DNA of 64,000 nucleotides from Bacillota bacterium (GTDB lineage Bacteria; Bacillota_I; Bacilli_A; RF39; UBA660). Both the position numbers and the translations under genes were made by a program. This document shows, piece after piece, positions 8,388-17,276 of the stretch. Numbering within the stretch: position 1 is the first letter of the stretch; every line of letters starts with the position of its first letter. The DNA lies in NCBI GenBank assembly GCA_015059425.1, contig SVAM01000003.1, forward strand, positions 54,106 through 118,105, given 5' to 3'. The notes beneath the pieces were generated by a model. The model saw nothing but the letters and a program-made list of their open reading frames with translations. It ran no database searches and was not told where the DNA came from.

Positions 8388-9881
8388 TTATTTTAATAGA
8401 TGACCATTATTTTTAACTAAAGCATATTTAGGTAAAAACGCTTGCGAATTTAAAAATCTAGCAAACTTCTCTATTGTCATTTGTATTCCCCTAGTTTTGC
8501 CCCTATATATATCATCAAATTCAATAATATGTTCTATAACTCCATTATTAACAGCAAAACAAGTTCTTATATTACCGTGCGCTAAAGCATCCCTAATAAT
8601 ATCACATATAACCTTATTTTTTATCTCATTATCACTTAAATCAGTTCTTTCCAATTTTAATTTATTAAAACTATCCAAAAATGAACTTGCTAAGTGAACA
8701 TTTTTATCTTGTACAAATGAATAAAAATCGTCTTTATTAAAATCAAAATCAATTAAATTATAATCTATTTCTTGAAAATCATCACATTGAAGCCTGTATA
8801 ATACATGGTATGCTTTAATTATAAGTAAAGATGGAATACTTACAAAACTAATTAAATCATCATCTAAAAAATATTTTTTATTGATGCCATCATTAGAAAC
8901 AACATAAATAAAATGTAATATCCAATTACTAATTAAAGAATGATTATCATAAATATATTCACAAAGAGAAATAATAATCGATTTTTGTTTATTTCCATCA
9001 ACCTTATAAAAATTATCTCCATAATAATTTAATATGTATGTAGAAATAATATTTTTTATATCATTATTTAAAGTAAGTTCTTCTATCCCATCTACTTCAA
9101 TACCTAAATTTTTAAACTTTTTCCATAATTTTTTAAATTTATCTTCTCGTAATTCTTCGTTAATTAAACATATTTTTTGTAATTGATATTCTATACTATT
9201 ATAACCATTATAATTTTTATTTAAGCTATATTTAAAACTTTTAATACTAAACTTATCTAATGCTTCTACTAATTCATTATAGTTATTAATTTTTAAATCT
9301 TTAGGAGCCATATAAATAAAGCAATTATCTTTAAGTCCCATTCTAGCTATATTACTAAAATAAGAAATAACAAATTGAAAAAAATTAGCATTGCACAAAT
9401 AACCTTCAAACATACTTTTATTGTTATTCCATACTTTCGTAAAAAAATATTCTGAAGTATCAAAATGACTATGAAGTAGAGCATTTCGTACTTTTTTTAA
9501 ATAGGACATATTACTAGTATTATTATCTAAATTATTAGTAACCGCTAGCCAATCATCTAATCCAGTAATAATCAACCTTCTTCTGGCTAATTCAGCTAAT
9601 AATTGTTTAGAATTTTCATCATTAGAGCTACTATCAATATAATTTAAGTAATTAGTATTTTTTCCAGTTTCCTCAATTGCTTCTTTATTAATACCCATTA
9701 ATGATATTAATGAGGCAAATAGAAAAGCATAATTTTCTTTTGAAGAAATTTGGTTTAAATTTCTTCTCCTATTATTACTATAATTAATTATATTAGAATA
9801 ATTATAGCCGCTAATGTATAAATTGTATAATTCATTAATCAAATTAAAACATCTACGATAATATACTTCTGATTCGTGCAT
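8388..9881 (-). CDS. Unknown protein with two HEPN-like RNase motifs
   Basis: 497-residue, mostly helical soluble protein of unknown family. It contains two R-[N/D]-x3-H motifs in matching context: RNALLH at residues 132-137 and RDALAH at 430-435, the latter followed by GN. Rx4H with a polar second residue is the active-site signature of HEPN ribonucleases, found in toxins, abortive-infection proteins and Csm6-type effectors. HEPN enzymes act as dimers, so two motifs in one chain could form an internal pair. Both motifs lie in predicted helices. The gene has its own promoter and precedes a membrane protein. The HEPN assignment rests on motif reading alone; a non-catalytic HEPN or a chance motif remains possible. 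Confidence 0.6.
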   Translation of the reverse strand: MHESEVYYRRCFNLINELYNLYISGYNYSNIINYSNNRRRNLNQISSKENYAFLFASLISLMGINKEAIEETGKNTNYLNYIDSSSNDENSKQLLAELARRRLIITGLDDWLAVTNNLDNNTSNMSYLKKVRNALLHSHFDTSEYFFTKVWNNNKSMFEGYLCNANFFQFVISYFSNIARMGLKDNCFIYMAPKDLKINNYNELVEALDKFSIKSFKYSLNKNYNGYNSIEYQLQKICLINEELREDKFKKLWKKFKNLGIEVDGIEELTLNNDIKNIISTYILNYYGDNFYKVDGNKQKSIIISLCEYIYDNHSLISNWILHFIYVVSNDGINKKYFLDDDLISFVSIPSLLIIKAYHVLYRLQCDDFQEIDYNLIDFDFNKDDFYSFVQDKNVHLASSFLDSFNKLKLERTDLSDNEIKNKVICDIIRDALAHGNIRTCFAVNNGVIEHIIEFDDIYRGKTRGIQMTIEKFARFLNSQAFLPKYALVKNNGHLLK

Positions 9882-9899
9882 TTAAAACCACCTACATAT

Positions 9900-9928
9900 A
9901 TTTTATCATAATAGTAATTTACCATCAA
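9900..9928 (-). promoter_or_regulatory. Promoter of the HEPN-like gene
   Basis: Minus-strand TTGATG (9928-9923), 17-base spacer, TAAAAT (9905-9900). Confidence 0.6.
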
Positions 9929-9934
9929 TTAAAC

Positions 9935-9963
9935 TTGAACTTATTATTTATTTAGCATATAAT
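9935..9963 (+). promoter_or_regulatory. Promoter of the ABC transporter gene
   Basis: TTGAAC, 17-base spacer, TATAAT. The start codon follows at 10005. It is divergent from the HEPN-like gene promoter. Confidence 0.75.
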
Positions 9964-10004
9964 TTTTATAGACCATAAAAAAGGTAAGAAAGAAAGGACT
10001 AAAG

Positions 10005-12548
10005 ATGTTAGAACTAAAAAAAATAACTAAGAAGTATATAACTGGAGCAAATAGTGTTAATGCTCTTAAAGGAATAGACTTAAAATTCCGTGAATCTGAA
10101 TTTGTAAGCATTTTAGGGCCATCTGGATGTGGCAAAACAACTCTTTTAAATATAATTGGCGGTTTAGACAACTACACTAGTGGCGATTTAATAATTAATG
10201 GCATATCTACCAAAAAATATAAAGACAAAGATTGGGATACATATCGTAATCACCGTATTGGCTTTGTTTTCCAAAACTACAATTTGATACCTCATCAAAC
10301 AGTATTACAAAATGTAGAGCTAGCTTTAACTTTAGCGGGCATCAACAAAACAGAAAGAAGAAAAAGAGCTACCCAAGTATTAAAAAGCGTAGGCTTAGAA
10401 GACCAACTGCATAAAAAATCAAATCAAATGAGCGGTGGTCAAATGCAAAGAGTTGCAATAGCAAGAGCACTTGTATCTGATCCAGATATATTACTTGCTG
10501 ATGAACCTACTGGAGCTCTTGATTCTGAAACAAGTATTCAAGTAATGGAATTATTGAGTGAAATTGCTAAAGATAGATTAGTAATTATGGTTACTCACAA
10601 CCCAGATATCGCTAAAAATTACTCTACTAGGATTGTTAAAATATTGGATGGTAAAATTATAGATGATTCAAATCCCTATGACAGCAAAGAAAAAAAAGAA
10701 GATTCAAAAAAAGTAACTAATAAAACATCTATGAGTTTTAAAACCGCTTTATCATTAAGTTTAAATAATTTAATGACTAAAAAAGGAAGAACAATGCTTA
10801 CAGCATTTGCAGGTTCAATAGGTATTATCGGTATTGCTTTAATTCTATCGTTATCAAATGGTATCCAGAATTATATAGACAAAACAGAAGAAGAAACATT
10901 AAGTAGTTATCCTTTAACTATTGAAAGAGAAAGCATAGATATGTCATCGCTAATTTCATCATTTACAAATACAAATACCGAAGTTTATAATGATGATAAG
11001 ATTCATTCAATAAATATTATGGGTGACTTACTAACAACAATGACTGAAAAATCTAAGACTAATGATTTAAAAAGCTTTAAAGAATATATAGAAAATAATA
11101 GTGAGTTTAAAAGTTACACATCTGATATCCAGTATTCCTATGGCGTTACAATGAATTTATATAATAGTAATACAAATAGAATTACAAGAGTTAATCCTAC
11201 TACTGTATTTGATGCGATAGGTATGAGTACCACAGGTATCTCAAGTGTTTATAACTCATATTTATCCAGTTATGACGTATTTTATGAAATGCTTAATAAC
11301 GAGGAACTTAACAAGCAACAATATGATTTAGTCGCTGGCAAATGGGCAAATAATTATAATGAAGTAGTATTATTAGTAGGAGAAAATAATACAATTTCAG
11401 ATTATACATTATATAGTTTAGGATTACTTGATCAAGATTATTTAAAGGAACAATTTACTAATTTAACCACTGGTAAAGAAGTATCATTTGAATCAACCAG
11501 TTACACGAATGAAGAATTATTAAATTTAAGTTTTAAATTAGTTCTAAATACCGATTTTTACACTAAAGAAAACGGTTTATGGATAGACAAAACAAATAAC
11601 AAAGATTATATGAAAAAAATCATAGATAAAGCCGAAGAAATTAAAGTAGTAGGCATTATAAAAGCTAATGAAGAAGCTGTTGGTACTATGGCCGATTATG
11701 GTCTTGTTGGGTATACTCATGAATTAACAGAATATTTAATAAATAAAATAAATGAAACACAATTAGTTAAAGAACAATTAAAAAATAAAGAAATAAATGT
11801 ATTTACTGGTAGTAAATTTACTACAAATAGTAATTTTGATATAAATAATTTAAATCCAGAGCAAATGATGCATTTACAAAGTTTAAGCGAAGCTGAACTT
11901 GCATCATATATTGAAGCTTATACTAAAAACATGACTTCAAGTTATGAAGAAAACTTACAAAGATTAGGCGTTGCAGATTTAGATAATCCTGCTAGTATCT
12001 CAATATATCCTAAAGATTTTGATGCTAAAGAAAGTATTACCAAATTAATAGAAGAATACAACAAATCTAAAGATGAAGCAAATAAAATCGAATATACAGA
12101 CTTAGTAGGAATCATGATGAGTTCAGTATCAACAATAGTTGATGTTATAAGTAGTGTACTAATAGCCTTTGTAGCAATAAGTTTAATAGTATCATCAATA
12201 ATGATAGCAATTATTACTTATATATCAGTTATCGAAAGAACTAAAGAAATTGGTATATTAAGAGCAGTTGGAGCATCTAAAAAAGATATATCAAGAGTAT
12301 TTAATGCTGAAACATTAATTGAAGGTTTAACTGCAGGAGTATTAGGAATATTAGTTACATTATTAATTAATATTCCAATAAATATAATTATTAAAAATAT
12401 AGTAAATATTAGTAATATTTCTAAATTACCAATTAAAGGCGCAATAATTTTAGTTATAATAAGTATATTACTTACAGTTATCGCTGGTTTAATACCTGCC
12501 AAAATGGCAAGCAAAAAAGACCCGGTTGAGGCCTTAAGAACAGAATAA
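10005..12548 (+). CDS. MacB-like ABC transporter, fused ATPase and FtsX-type permease
   Basis: 847-residue half transporter. The N-terminal ATPase has Walker A GPSGCGKTT (38-46), signature MSGGQMQRVAIARAL (near 144) and Walker B LLADEPTGALD. A linker is followed by a membrane helix (about 260-285), a large extracytoplasmic domain (about 290-690) and three C-terminal helices. The sequence IGILRAVGASKKDI in that last region is typical of FtsX/MacB permeases. MacB-family proteins couple ATP hydrolysis to mechanical export of peptides, lipoproteins or antibiotics; the substrate here is unknown. It is a single-gene unit with its own promoter and terminator. A second transporter of this type lies at 51921-54815. 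Confidence 0.9.
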   Translation: MLELKKITKKYITGANSVNALKGIDLKFRESEFVSILGPSGCGKTTLLNIIGGLDNYTSGDLIINGISTKKYKDKDWDTYRNHRIGFVFQNYNLIPHQTVLQNVELALTLAGINKTERRKRATQVLKSVGLEDQLHKKSNQMSGGQMQRVAIARALVSDPDILLADEPTGALDSETSIQVMELLSEIAKDRLVIMVTHNPDIAKNYSTRIVKILDGKIIDDSNPYDSKEKKEDSKKVTNKTSMSFKTALSLSLNNLMTKKGRTMLTAFAGSIGIIGIALILSLSNGIQNYIDKTEEETLSSYPLTIERESIDMSSLISSFTNTNTEVYNDDKIHSINIMGDLLTTMTEKSKTNDLKSFKEYIENNSEFKSYTSDIQYSYGVTMNLYNSNTNRITRVNPTTVFDAIGMSTTGISSVYNSYLSSYDVFYEMLNNEELNKQQYDLVAGKWANNYNEVVLLVGENNTISDYTLYSLGLLDQDYLKEQFTNLTTGKEVSFESTSYTNEELLNLSFKLVLNTDFYTKENGLWIDKTNNKDYMKKIIDKAEEIKVVGIIKANEEAVGTMADYGLVGYTHELTEYLINKINETQLVKEQLKNKEINVFTGSKFTTNSNFDINNLNPEQMMHLQSLSEAELASYIEAYTKNMTSSYEENLQRLGVADLDNPASISIYPKDFDAKESITKLIEEYNKSKDEANKIEYTDLVGIMMSSVSTIVDVISSVLIAFVAISLIVSSIMIAIITYISVIERTKEIGILRAVGASKKDISRVFNAETLIEGLTAGVLGILVTLLINIPINIIIKNIVNISNISKLPIKGAIILVIISILLTVIAGLIPAKMASKKDPVEALRTE

Positions 12549-12573
12549 AAGATTGGAAAACCAATCTTTTTTA
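12548..12573. terminator. Bidirectional terminator
   Basis: AAAGATTGG and CCAATCTTT arms with T on the plus side and T-rich sequence on the other side. It serves the ABC transporter and the convergent gene ending at 12571. Confidence 0.85.
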
Positions 12574-12918
12574 ATAACCTTTAGTTTTATAATTATTACA
12601 CTTTATATAAACATCATATTTATATACACCACTTTTAGTTACTTCTACATAACCAGTACATTTATCATCTTCAAACACAAGTGCATCTAAATAATCACTT
12701 TCAATTAATTCTTCACTAGTTATTTTAGTTTTTTTACCATCTTCAGGATATAAAAATTTAGCATCTACATATTTCTTAGTACTATCAAGTAATTTATTTT
12801 CTAATTTTACATAATCACTATTTTTACTTTTAAGCACAAAACCTAAAAAAGCGAGTAATCCAACCAATACAACAACAATAAACCCCCAACAAATTAATAA
12901 AGCATTATTCTTTTTCAT
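12571..12918 (-). CDS. Membrane-anchored two-cysteine protein (paralog-like)
   Basis: 115 residues from the ATG at 12918, six bases after GGAG; an ATG at 12921 is the alternative. One membrane helix (about 9-30) precedes an outside domain ending in a C-x2-Y...Y-x-x-Y-I-K-C-x2-Y pattern. The same C-terminal pattern occurs in the adjacent upstream gene, and a related one in the BIG2 protein at 18863. It overlaps the upstream gene (ATGATGA junction), so both are co-translated. It lacks the prepilin Gly/Glu motif of its neighbour. Function unknown; an extracellular disulfide-bonded domain is plausible. Confidence 0.7.
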   Translation of the reverse strand: MKKNNALLICWGFIVVVLVGLLAFLGFVLKSKNSDYVKLENKLLDSTKKYVDAKFLYPEDGKKTKITSEELIESDYLDALVFEDDKCTGYVEVTKSGVYKYDVYIKCNNYKTKGY

Positions 12919-13319
12919 CATTTTCTCCAATCTTCATAACCTTCTGTCATATAACCATCACATTTTATATAAGCATCTGTATGAACAATGCCCTTAGTTT
13001 TATAAGCTACAGTATATCCACTACAAGCATTTCCTTTACTATCTAATAAAGATATATCCAAATCATAGCTTTTTAAAACACTTCTTGTAATAGTAATTTT
13101 ATCACTAGTTAAATCCTCATCATAATAATCATTCAAATAAATCAAAGTTTGTTTTTCTAATTTTTCTTCCAAACTTATATAATTATCGCTAATTGTATTT
13201 CTTTCAAATGTTCCATATAATATATAAACTAAATATGCAGCAATTAATAAAAATATTATTAATAAAGAAGATAAAAGTAACATTTCTACTAATCCCCAAC
13301 CATGTTTATTTAATGCCAT
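12918..13319 (-). CDS. Prepilin-like two-cysteine membrane protein
   Basis: 133 residues. The N-terminus KHGWGLVEMLLL has Gly at -1 and Glu at +5 relative to a hydrophobic stretch, which fits the type IV prepilin pattern G|xxxxE, though with Trp at +1. After the helix come an amphipathic coiled region and a domain with C-x2-Y and Y-I-K-C near the C-terminus. No prepilin peptidase, pilus ATPase or PilC-like gene is in this window, so assembly as a pilin is untested. It overlaps the following paralog-like gene. Confidence 0.7.
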   Translation of the reverse strand: MALNKHGWGLVEMLLLSSLLIIFLLIAAYLVYILYGTFERNTISDNYISLEEKLEKQTLIYLNDYYDEDLTSDKITITRSVLKSYDLDISLLDSKGNACSGYTVAYKTKGIVHTDAYIKCDGYMTEGYEDWRK

Positions 13320-13369
13320 ATATAACCACCTAAAAATATTATATCATTGAAACATTTAAATAAAAAGGA

Positions 13370-13642
13370 CTATTTAGTCCTTTCTTTTATAAAAAATGGA
13401 CCAAATTGAACAGACACAGGAATAATAGCTCTATCATATTTATACATTTTATACCCTACCCCAGTACAAGATTTAACTGTCCCATCTTGATATTTTTTTG
13501 TTGTTTCTTTAATACAAAAAATCGGCCATTTACTTTGTATAGCCCTAGCATAATCAATAACAAAACATAATAACCAAATAATAATTACTGATAACGCCGC
13601 TACTTTAATAATATCACTAAATCTTTCTTTTATAATTATCAT
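13370..13642 (-). CDS. Unknown single-pass membrane protein (90 aa)
   Basis: One membrane helix at about residues 10-30, then a short outside domain. That domain contains PIFCIKETTKKYQDGTVKS and GVGYKMYKY, with two cysteines that could pair. The ATG is preceded by GGAG. It lies between rplL and the prepilin-like pair, same strand. I recognise a repeated style of small envelope protein but no named family. Confidence 0.65.
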   Translation of the reverse strand: MIIIKERFSDIIKVAALSVIIIWLLCFVIDYARAIQSKWPIFCIKETTKKYQDGTVKSCTGVGYKMYKYDRAIIPVSVQFGPFFIKERTK

Positions 13643-13690
13643 ACAAATCTCCTATTATAATTATAACTAGCATAAATTATATTTGCAACA

Positions 13691-13717
13691 AAAAAAGAAC
13701 TTGTTTAAAGTTCTTTT
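13691..13717 (-). terminator. Terminator of rplJ-rplL
   Basis: AGAACTT and AAGTTCT arms followed by TTTTTTT on the minus strand, just after the rplL stop. Confidence 0.9.
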
Positions 13718-13722
13718 ACAAA

Positions 13723-14088
13723 TTAAACTAATTCTACTTCAGCGCCAGCTTCAGTTAATTGAGTTTTAAGTGCTTCAGCTTCTTCAGCTGGAATATTTTC
13801 TTTTAAGTTACCACCGTTATCAGCGATAGCTTTAGCTTCAACTAATCCTAAACCAGTAATTTCTTTAATGATTTTGATAACAGCAATTTTGTTACCACCA
13901 GCATTTTTAAGAACTACAGTTTTTGTTGAAGGTCCTTCCTCTACAGCACCAGCTGGAGCAGCAGCTACAGCTACAGCACTTGGATCTACTCCAAATTCTT
14001 CTTTCATTGCATCAACTAATTCTTTAACTTCAAGAATAGTCATTTCTTTTAAAGCACTAATAAAATCTTCTTTTGTTAATTTTGCCAT
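13723..14088 (-). CDS. rplL: 50S ribosomal protein L7/L12
   Basis: 121-residue stalk protein that recruits translation GTPases. It has an N-terminal helical dimerisation domain, an Ala/Gly hinge (AVAVAAAPAGAVEEG) and the conserved C-terminal domain with KIAVIKIIKEITGLGLVEAKA. It follows rplJ by 17 bases, and the pair shares the L10 leader. Length and sequence are typical. Confidence 0.98.
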   Translation of the reverse strand: MAKLTKEDFISALKEMTILEVKELVDAMKEEFGVDPSAVAVAAAPAGAVEEGPSTKTVVLKNAGGNKIAVIKIIKEITGLGLVEAKAIADNGGNLKENIPAEEAEALKTQLTEAGAEVELV

Positions 14089-14105
14089 TTTAAATCAATT
14101 CCTTT

Positions 14106-14597
14106 CTAATTTTCTAATTTTTCGGCATATAAGTTCAAACCAATAGCTAAATTTCTTACATGTTCCATCATACCAGCAGCAAGCATTGTTAGTAAGCCTT
14201 CGTAAGATGGGATAGTAGCATATTCATTAATTACGCTAAGTTCAGCTCTCTCACCATTAATGATACCAACACGGATATTCATTTTATCGTGAGTTTTAGC
14301 AAACTCAGAAATAACTTTAATTGGTTCAAGTAAATTTTTACCAAACATAATTGCATTTGGTCCTTCTAAGAAACCATTTAAGTCGATATTTAAGTCATCT
14401 AAAGCTCTTTTTAATAAAGTATTTTTATAAACTCTAACTTCGCCTTCAGCATCTCTTAGTTTTTTTCTTAGTTCACTAACTTCGCTAACAGTTAGACCTT
14501 GATATTCAAATACAACAACAGATTCGCTAGATTTGATTTTATCAGTAATTTCACTAACTATAACTTTTTTAGTTTCTAAAATTTTGCTACTTGCCAT
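14106..14597 (-). CDS. rplJ: 50S ribosomal protein L10
   Basis: 163-residue base of the ribosomal stalk that binds L7/L12 dimers through its C-terminal helix. YQGLTVSEVSELRKKLRDA and EVRVYKNTLLKRAL are hallmark segments. Together with L12 it binds its own leader RNA to repress the operon; the leader is visible immediately upstream. A proper Shine-Dalgarno AGGAGG precedes the ATG. Confidence 0.98.
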   Translation of the reverse strand: MASSKILETKKVIVSEITDKIKSSESVVVFEYQGLTVSEVSELRKKLRDAEGEVRVYKNTLLKRALDDLNIDLNGFLEGPNAIMFGKNLLEPIKVISEFAKTHDKMNIRVGIINGERAELSVINEYATIPSYEGLLTMLAAGMMEHVRNLAIGLNLYAEKLEN

Positions 14598-14599
14598 TT

Positions 14600-14727
14600 G
14601 TCTTCCTCCTATATATATTTAAAAAAGCTTCCGCATGGGAAGCTAAAAAGTCTAAGTCTTTTTACTCTCCCCTCGGTAGGATTATTAAAGTAGAACTCCC
14701 TACTGTCTTTGGTTCGCTTTTTCATAC
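14600..14727 (-). promoter_or_regulatory. Ribosomal protein L10 leader RNA
   Basis: Minus-strand leader with CCAAAGACAGTAGGG and later AATCCTACCGAGG, the conserved arms of the L10(L12)4-binding kink-turn RNA. It is followed by an attenuator hairpin. Binding of the L10-L12 complex is expected to switch the structure towards termination, as in other Firmicutes. Confidence 0.9.
14620..14645 (-). terminator. Attenuator hairpin of the L10 leader
   Basis: AGCTTCC/GGAAGCT stem (14644-14626) and TTTTTT lie before the rplJ ribosome-binding site. This is an intrinsic terminator inside the leader. Confidence 0.8.
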
Positions 14728-14732
14728 AAATT

Positions 14733-14761
14733 ATTATATTATAAATTTAATTAAATGTCAA
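14733..14761 (-). promoter_or_regulatory. rplJ-rplL promoter
   Basis: Perfect minus-strand TTGACA (14761-14756), 17-base spacer and TATAAT (14738-14733). The -35 box lies within the last codons of rplA, so the two ribosomal units are transcribed separately despite abutting. Confidence 0.9.
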
Positions 14762-15449
14762 AAGTATTTTTATCTACATGAATACCAGGACCCATAGTAG
14801 TAGTAATAGTAATACTATTAATAAATACACCTTTAACACTAGCTGGTTTAGCTTTAGCAACAGTAGTTACTACATAACTTAAGTTTTCAGCTAGCTTTTC
14901 ACTATCAAAAGATACTTTACCAATAATAGAATGAATATTTCCATAACTATCATTTTTATAAGTAACCATACCTTTATTAATATCAGTAATAGCTTTAACA
15001 ACATCAGTAGTTACTGTACCAGTTTTAGGGTTTGGCATTAAACCTTTAGGTCCTAAAACTTTACCAATTTTACCAAGTTCAGGCATCATATCTGGTGTAG
15101 CTACGATAACATCAAAATCAAACCAATTTTCATTAGCAATTTTATCAATCATATCTTTATCACCAACATATGCTGCTCCAGCTTCTTTTGCAGCTTCTGC
15201 AGCTGGACCCTTAGCAATAACTAAAACTCTTTTAGTTTTACCTGTACCATTTGGAAGAACAAAACTTCCTCTTAAACTTTGGTCAGATTTCTTCGCATCA
15301 ATATTTAATTTAATAGCAACTTCTACAGTACTATCAAAACTAGTAACAGCAGTTTCTTTAACTAAATTAACAGCTTCTTCTAAACTATATAATTTATTTT
15401 TATCTACTTTATTAGATGCTTCCACATATTTTTTACCGTGTTTTTTCAA
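14751..15449 (-). CDS. rplA: 50S ribosomal protein L1
   Basis: 232-residue L1-stalk protein that controls deacylated tRNA release. [18 protein letters not shown] and the N-terminal [18 protein letters not shown] are typical. It doubles as translational repressor of rplK-rplA in many bacteria. It lies 57 bases after rplK, and its 3' end carries the -35 box of the rplJ promoter. Confidence 0.98.
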   Translation of the reverse strand: MKKHGKKYVEASNKVDKNKLYSLEEAVNLVKETAVTSFDSTVEVAIKLNIDAKKSDQSLRGSFVLPNGTGKTKRVLVIAKGPAAEAAKEAGAAYVGDKDMIDKIANENWFDFDVIVATPDMMPELGKIGKVLGPKGLMPNPKTGTVTTDVVKAITDINKGMVTYKNDSYGNIHSIIGKVSFDSEKLAENLSYVVTTVAKAKPASVKGVFINSITITTTMGPGIHVDKNTFDI

Positions 15450-15506
15450 TTCAATTTCCCTCCTATCTGTGGTTTTTTAAGATGGATTTCTTTTTTATAT
15501 TAATAA

Positions 15507-16091
15507 TTAATTTTCTTCAGTTGTTTCTTCATCGCCAATTACAGGAACTTCAGCATTAAAGTTTTTAGTGCCTTCTTCCATTTCAGCTAGCTCTGCATCA
15601 CGTTTAGCTAATTCTGCTTCTTCTTTTTTAGCTTCTTTAGCTTGATCTGCAAGTTCAGCATCATTTAAACCTTCAACAGCAATACCCATATTACGAGCAG
15701 TACCTTCAACTATTTTCATAGCAGCTTCTACATCATAAGCATTTAAGTCAGGTAATTTAGTTTCAGCGATTTTTCTTAAATCTTCTTTAGAAATTGTAGC
15801 AACGATTTGATTAGCTCCTTTAGTAGAACCTTTTTGAACCTTAGCAGTTTTCTTAATTAAGAATGCTGCAGGTGGAGTTTTTAACACAAAGTCAAAACTT
15901 CTATCATCGTATACTGAAATTTCGCAAGGAACAACATCACCCATTTTATCTCTAGTTGCATCATTAAACTTAGTACAAAATTCTTGTAAGTTAACTCCTG
16001 CAGGACCTAGAACTGTTCCAACTGGTGGAGCAGGTGTTGCTTTTCCAGCTTCAATTTGAAGTTTAATTCTTTTTACGACTTCTTTTGCCAT
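15507..16091 (-). CDS. rplK: 50S ribosomal protein L11 with C-terminal acidic extension
   Basis: GTPase-centre protein. Residues 1-138 are a full L11 ([21 protein letters not shown] to [12 protein letters not shown]). The chain then continues for about 55 residues of Ala/Glu/Lys-rich and finally acidic sequence ending ETTEEN, giving 194 residues against the usual 141. The extension is helical in appearance and in frame with no sign of error. A strong AGGAGGTGA ribosome-binding site precedes the ATG. The extension has no known role. Confidence 0.96.
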   Translation of the reverse strand: MAKEVVKRIKLQIEAGKATPAPPVGTVLGPAGVNLQEFCTKFNDATRDKMGDVVPCEISVYDDRSFDFVLKTPPAAFLIKKTAKVQKGSTKGANQIVATISKEDLRKIAETKLPDLNAYDVEAAMKIVEGTARNMGIAVEGLNDAELADQAKEAKKEEAELAKRDAELAEMEEGTKNFNAEVPVIGDEETTEEN

Positions 16092-16132
16092 CGAGTCACC
16101 TCCTAATAATATTTTAAATTGTCTCGATTTGT

Positions 16133-16165
16133 AGTGGTATTGGGCAAATCCAACTCCCTCCCACT
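16133..16165 (-). promoter_or_regulatory. Candidate L1-binding site in the rplK leader
   Basis: Minus-strand stem AGTGG/CCACT with an inner GTTGG/CCAAT helix and a GGGAG internal loop. It resembles the L1 target on 23S rRNA and on rplK-rplA leaders. It lies about 40-75 bases before the rplK start. Confidence 0.55.
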
Positions 16166-16170
16166 AAAAC

Positions 16171-16196
16171 ATATGCAAACATACAAATTTGCATAT
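16171..16196. repeat. Perfect 9-bp inverted repeat upstream of rplK
   Basis: ATATGCAAA and TTTGCATAT arms separated by eight bases. It lies near the expected transcription start of rplK-rplA and could be an operator or a leader hairpin. Confidence 0.5.
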
Positions 16197-16219
16197 ATGA
16201 TAATAACATAAAGACAAGT

Positions 16220-16244
16220 AAAAAGCAAGCATTTTTGCTTGCTA
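16220..16244 (-). terminator. Terminator of the tsa operon
   Basis: AGCAAGC/GCTTGCT stem followed by TTTTT on the minus strand, after the tsaD stop. Confidence 0.85.
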
Positions 16245-16271
16245 TTATTTTTAAACGAACATGTATTTTAT

Positions 16272-17276
16272 TTAACAAATATCAACATGACTAGAAGCAT
16301 TTATTTTATAGTCAATAAATTCTTGTTTTAAATATAAAGGATAAGCTGCAGCACCAATCATCGCTGCATTATCTGTACAATAAAGAAGTCTTGGTATCAT
16401 AAGTTTAGCATCATATTTTTGACATAATTTATCCATTTCCTCTTTCAAGTATTTATTTGCAGATACTCCACCCGCTACAACTAATCTTTTAATCCCAGTT
16501 TCTAAAAATGCTTTTTCTACTTTTCTAACTAATTCATCTATTGCAACATCTTGGAATGATCTAGCTAGATCATATTTATTGATTTCTTCACCTTTTTGCT
16601 CGGCATTGTGTACTAAATTTATAATAGCGCTTTTAAGTCCACTATAACTAAAATTATAAGTATCATCCATTACAGGCTTAGGTAAATTATAACTATGCTT
16701 TCCTTCTAATGCATACTTTTCAACATTAGGTCCACCTGGATATTTAAGTCCAATAACTCTAGCTACTTTATCATACGCTTCTCCAATAGCATCATCTAAT
16801 GTTTCTCCTAGTTTTTTAAATTTATAATCAGACTCCATAATTAATAGTTCAGTATGCCCTCCACTAACTATTAAAGCAAGAAGTGGAAACTCCATATTAT
16901 CTTCTATATTATTAGCATATATATGACCTATTAAATGATTAACTGCAATAAGTGGTTTATTATAAATTAAAGAAAGAGTTTTAGCAGCTTCAATACCAAC
17001 AATTAAACTACCAGTTAGTCCTGGGGCATAAGTAACTGCTATTGCATCAACTTCTTCTATTTTCATATTAGCTTTTTTTAAAGTATCTTCTAAGACTAAA
17101 GTTATCGCTTCCGTATGCATACGACTAGCTATTTCTGGTACTACTCCTCCATAATTTTCATGAGTTTTTATTTGAGTAGCAATAGATAAACTAATTACTT
17201 CTTTACCATTTTTAACAATAGCCATACTAGTTTCATCACAAGAAGATTCTATTGCAAGAATGTATACATCTTTCAT
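16272..17276 (-). CDS. tsaD: tRNA t6A synthase, threonylcarbamoyl transferase subunit
   Basis: Transfers the threonylcarbamoyl group to A37 of ANN-decoding tRNAs, with TsaB and TsaE. ASKHA-fold protein of 334 residues. It has ESSCDETSMAI at the N-terminus, the metal-binding H114-x3-H118 (HLIGH), VSGGHTELL, and GGVSANKYL near the C-terminus. The ATG overlaps the rimI stop (TAATG), indicating coupling. It is the last gene of tsaE-tsaB-rimI-tsaD. Confidence 0.97.
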   Translation of the reverse strand: MKDVYILAIESSCDETSMAIVKNGKEVISLSIATQIKTHENYGGVVPEIASRMHTEAITLVLEDTLKKANMKIEEVDAIAVTYAPGLTGSLIVGIEAAKTLSLIYNKPLIAVNHLIGHIYANNIEDNMEFPLLALIVSGGHTELLIMESDYKFKKLGETLDDAIGEAYDKVARVIGLKYPGGPNVEKYALEGKHSYNLPKPVMDDTYNFSYSGLKSAIINLVHNAEQKGEEINKYDLARSFQDVAIDELVRKVEKAFLETGIKRLVVAGGVSANKYLKEEMDKLCQKYDAKLMIPRLLYCTDNAAMIGAAAYPLYLKQEFIDYKINASSHVDIC

